Below, piece by piece: positions 5,733-6,172 of a stretch of 6,172 nucleotides of DNA. The position numbers were made by a program, and so were the translations under genes. Location: positions 1 to 6,172 of the forward strand of contig JAKBCI010000108.1 in the NCBI GenBank assembly GCA_021807965.1. Reading direction: 5' to 3'. Each line of letters begins with the position of its first letter. Within the stretch, counting starts at the first letter, position 1. A model generated the notes under the pieces. That model was given only the letters and a program-made list of their open reading frames with translations, searched no databases and was not told the origin of the DNA. The stretch comes from Actinomycetes bacterium (GTDB taxonomy: Bacteria; Actinomycetota; Acidimicrobiia; Acidimicrobiales; RAAP-2).

Positions 5733-6172
5733 GTGCGCAATCTTCGTCTCCAGCCTCGCACCGCTATGGCCGTGTACGCCCACCCGGACGACGCGGACGT
5801 GGCGGCCGGCGGCGTGTTGGCGCAGTGGGCGAGTGAAGGGTGCACGGTGCACGTCGTGGTGGTCTGTGACGGTTCCAAAGGCTCGCACGGCACGCAGACT
5901 GACTCGGGTGCGCTACGCGACGTTCGTCGAACCGAGTTGGTCCTTGCGGCCAAGGTGCTCGGCGTTGAGTCCGTCATCACGCTGGAGCGGCCCGACGGTG
6001 AGGTAGAGAATGACGCGACACTGCGAGGTGAGCTTGTCGGTTTGCTACGCCGACTACGACCGGACGTCGTTATCGGCCACGACCCAACGGCGACCTTTTT
6101 CGGCGGCGTCTACGTGAACCATCGTGATCACCGCGAGACCGGATGGGCCCTGCTCGACGCCGTCGCGCCAGC
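5733..6172 (+). CDS. PIG-L family deacetylase, N-terminal part (runs off window edge)
   Basis: An open frame of 146 codons runs to the window edge. It shows the zinc-dependent N-acetyl-sugar deacetylase signature AHPDDAD (16-22), whose H and second D bind zinc and first D is the catalytic base, and later NHRDH (H130, D132, H133), which supplies the third zinc ligand. Between them are VVVVCDGSKGS and RPDGEVEND, typical of the LmbE/MshB/Mca/BshB family that removes acetyl groups from GlcNAc-type substrates in mycothiol, bacillithiol or cell-surface sugar pathways. GTG 5733 starts 2 nt after the nrdR stop; an ATG at 5766 is an alternative and neither has a clear ribosome binding site. The tight spacing suggests cotranscription with nrdR. 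A mycothiol role is possible but not shown. Confidence 0.88.
   Translation, partial: MRNLRLQPRTAMAVYAHPDDADVAAGGVLAQWASEGCTVHVVVVCDGSKGSHGTQTDSGALRDVRRTELVLAAKVLGVESVITLERPDGEVENDATLRGELVGLLRRLRPDVVIGHDPTATFFGGVYVNHRDHRETGWALLDAVAP

Overview
The window is about 6.2 kb of high-GC bacterial DNA, densely packed, with GTG starts, short gaps and ATGA/GTGA overlaps. An actinobacterium is suggested by the SOS-type LexA boxes (CGAAC-N4-GTTCG), by a LysM membrane protein followed directly by nrdR (the order known beside lexA in mycobacteria and corynebacteria), and by the divergent dienelactone-hydrolase-family gene. An acidimicrobial-type lineage is a guess from gene style only. No tRNA, rRNA, CRISPR array or insertion sequence is seen.

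Layout. Left edge: the N-terminal part of a dienelactone-hydrolase-like protein on the minus strand (1-199, running off the edge). A 187-bp divergent intergenic region (200-386) follows, with a TATACT -10-like element and an imperfect palindrome (346-363) that looks like a MarR-type operator. Next on the plus strand is a 14-helix-class MFS exporter (387-2150), overlapped by ATGA with a MarR-family regulator (2147-2587). This is a self-contained exporter-regulator operon, probably controlled by its own MarR protein at the upstream palindrome.

After 45 bp comes a second two-gene unit: a MoxR/CbbQ-like AAA+ ATPase (2633-3364) coupled by a GTGA overlap to a 450-residue protein (3361-4713). That protein joins an HExxH putative metallopeptidase region to a C-terminal von Willebrand factor A-like domain. 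It is the least understood part of the window.

A 90-bp gap (4714-4803) then holds the most striking DNA element: a perfect 23-bp inverted repeat with an 8-nt spacer (4741-4794). It contains two full LexA/SOS boxes on either side of a near-consensus -10, with a near-consensus -35 at 17 bp spacing. It drives a small Arg-rich, single-pass membrane LysM protein (4804-5229), the positional and structural counterpart of the SOS cell-division inhibitors ChiZ, DivS and YneA. The gene nrdR (5245-5730), repressor of ribonucleotide reductase genes, follows after 15 bp, and a PIG-L family deacetylase (from 5733, cut by the right edge) after 2 bp. The three genes look like one SOS-induced operon linking division arrest to dNTP supply control. 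lexA, the usual divergent neighbour of such a gene, is not in the adjacent position; the ATPase/VWA pair is there instead.
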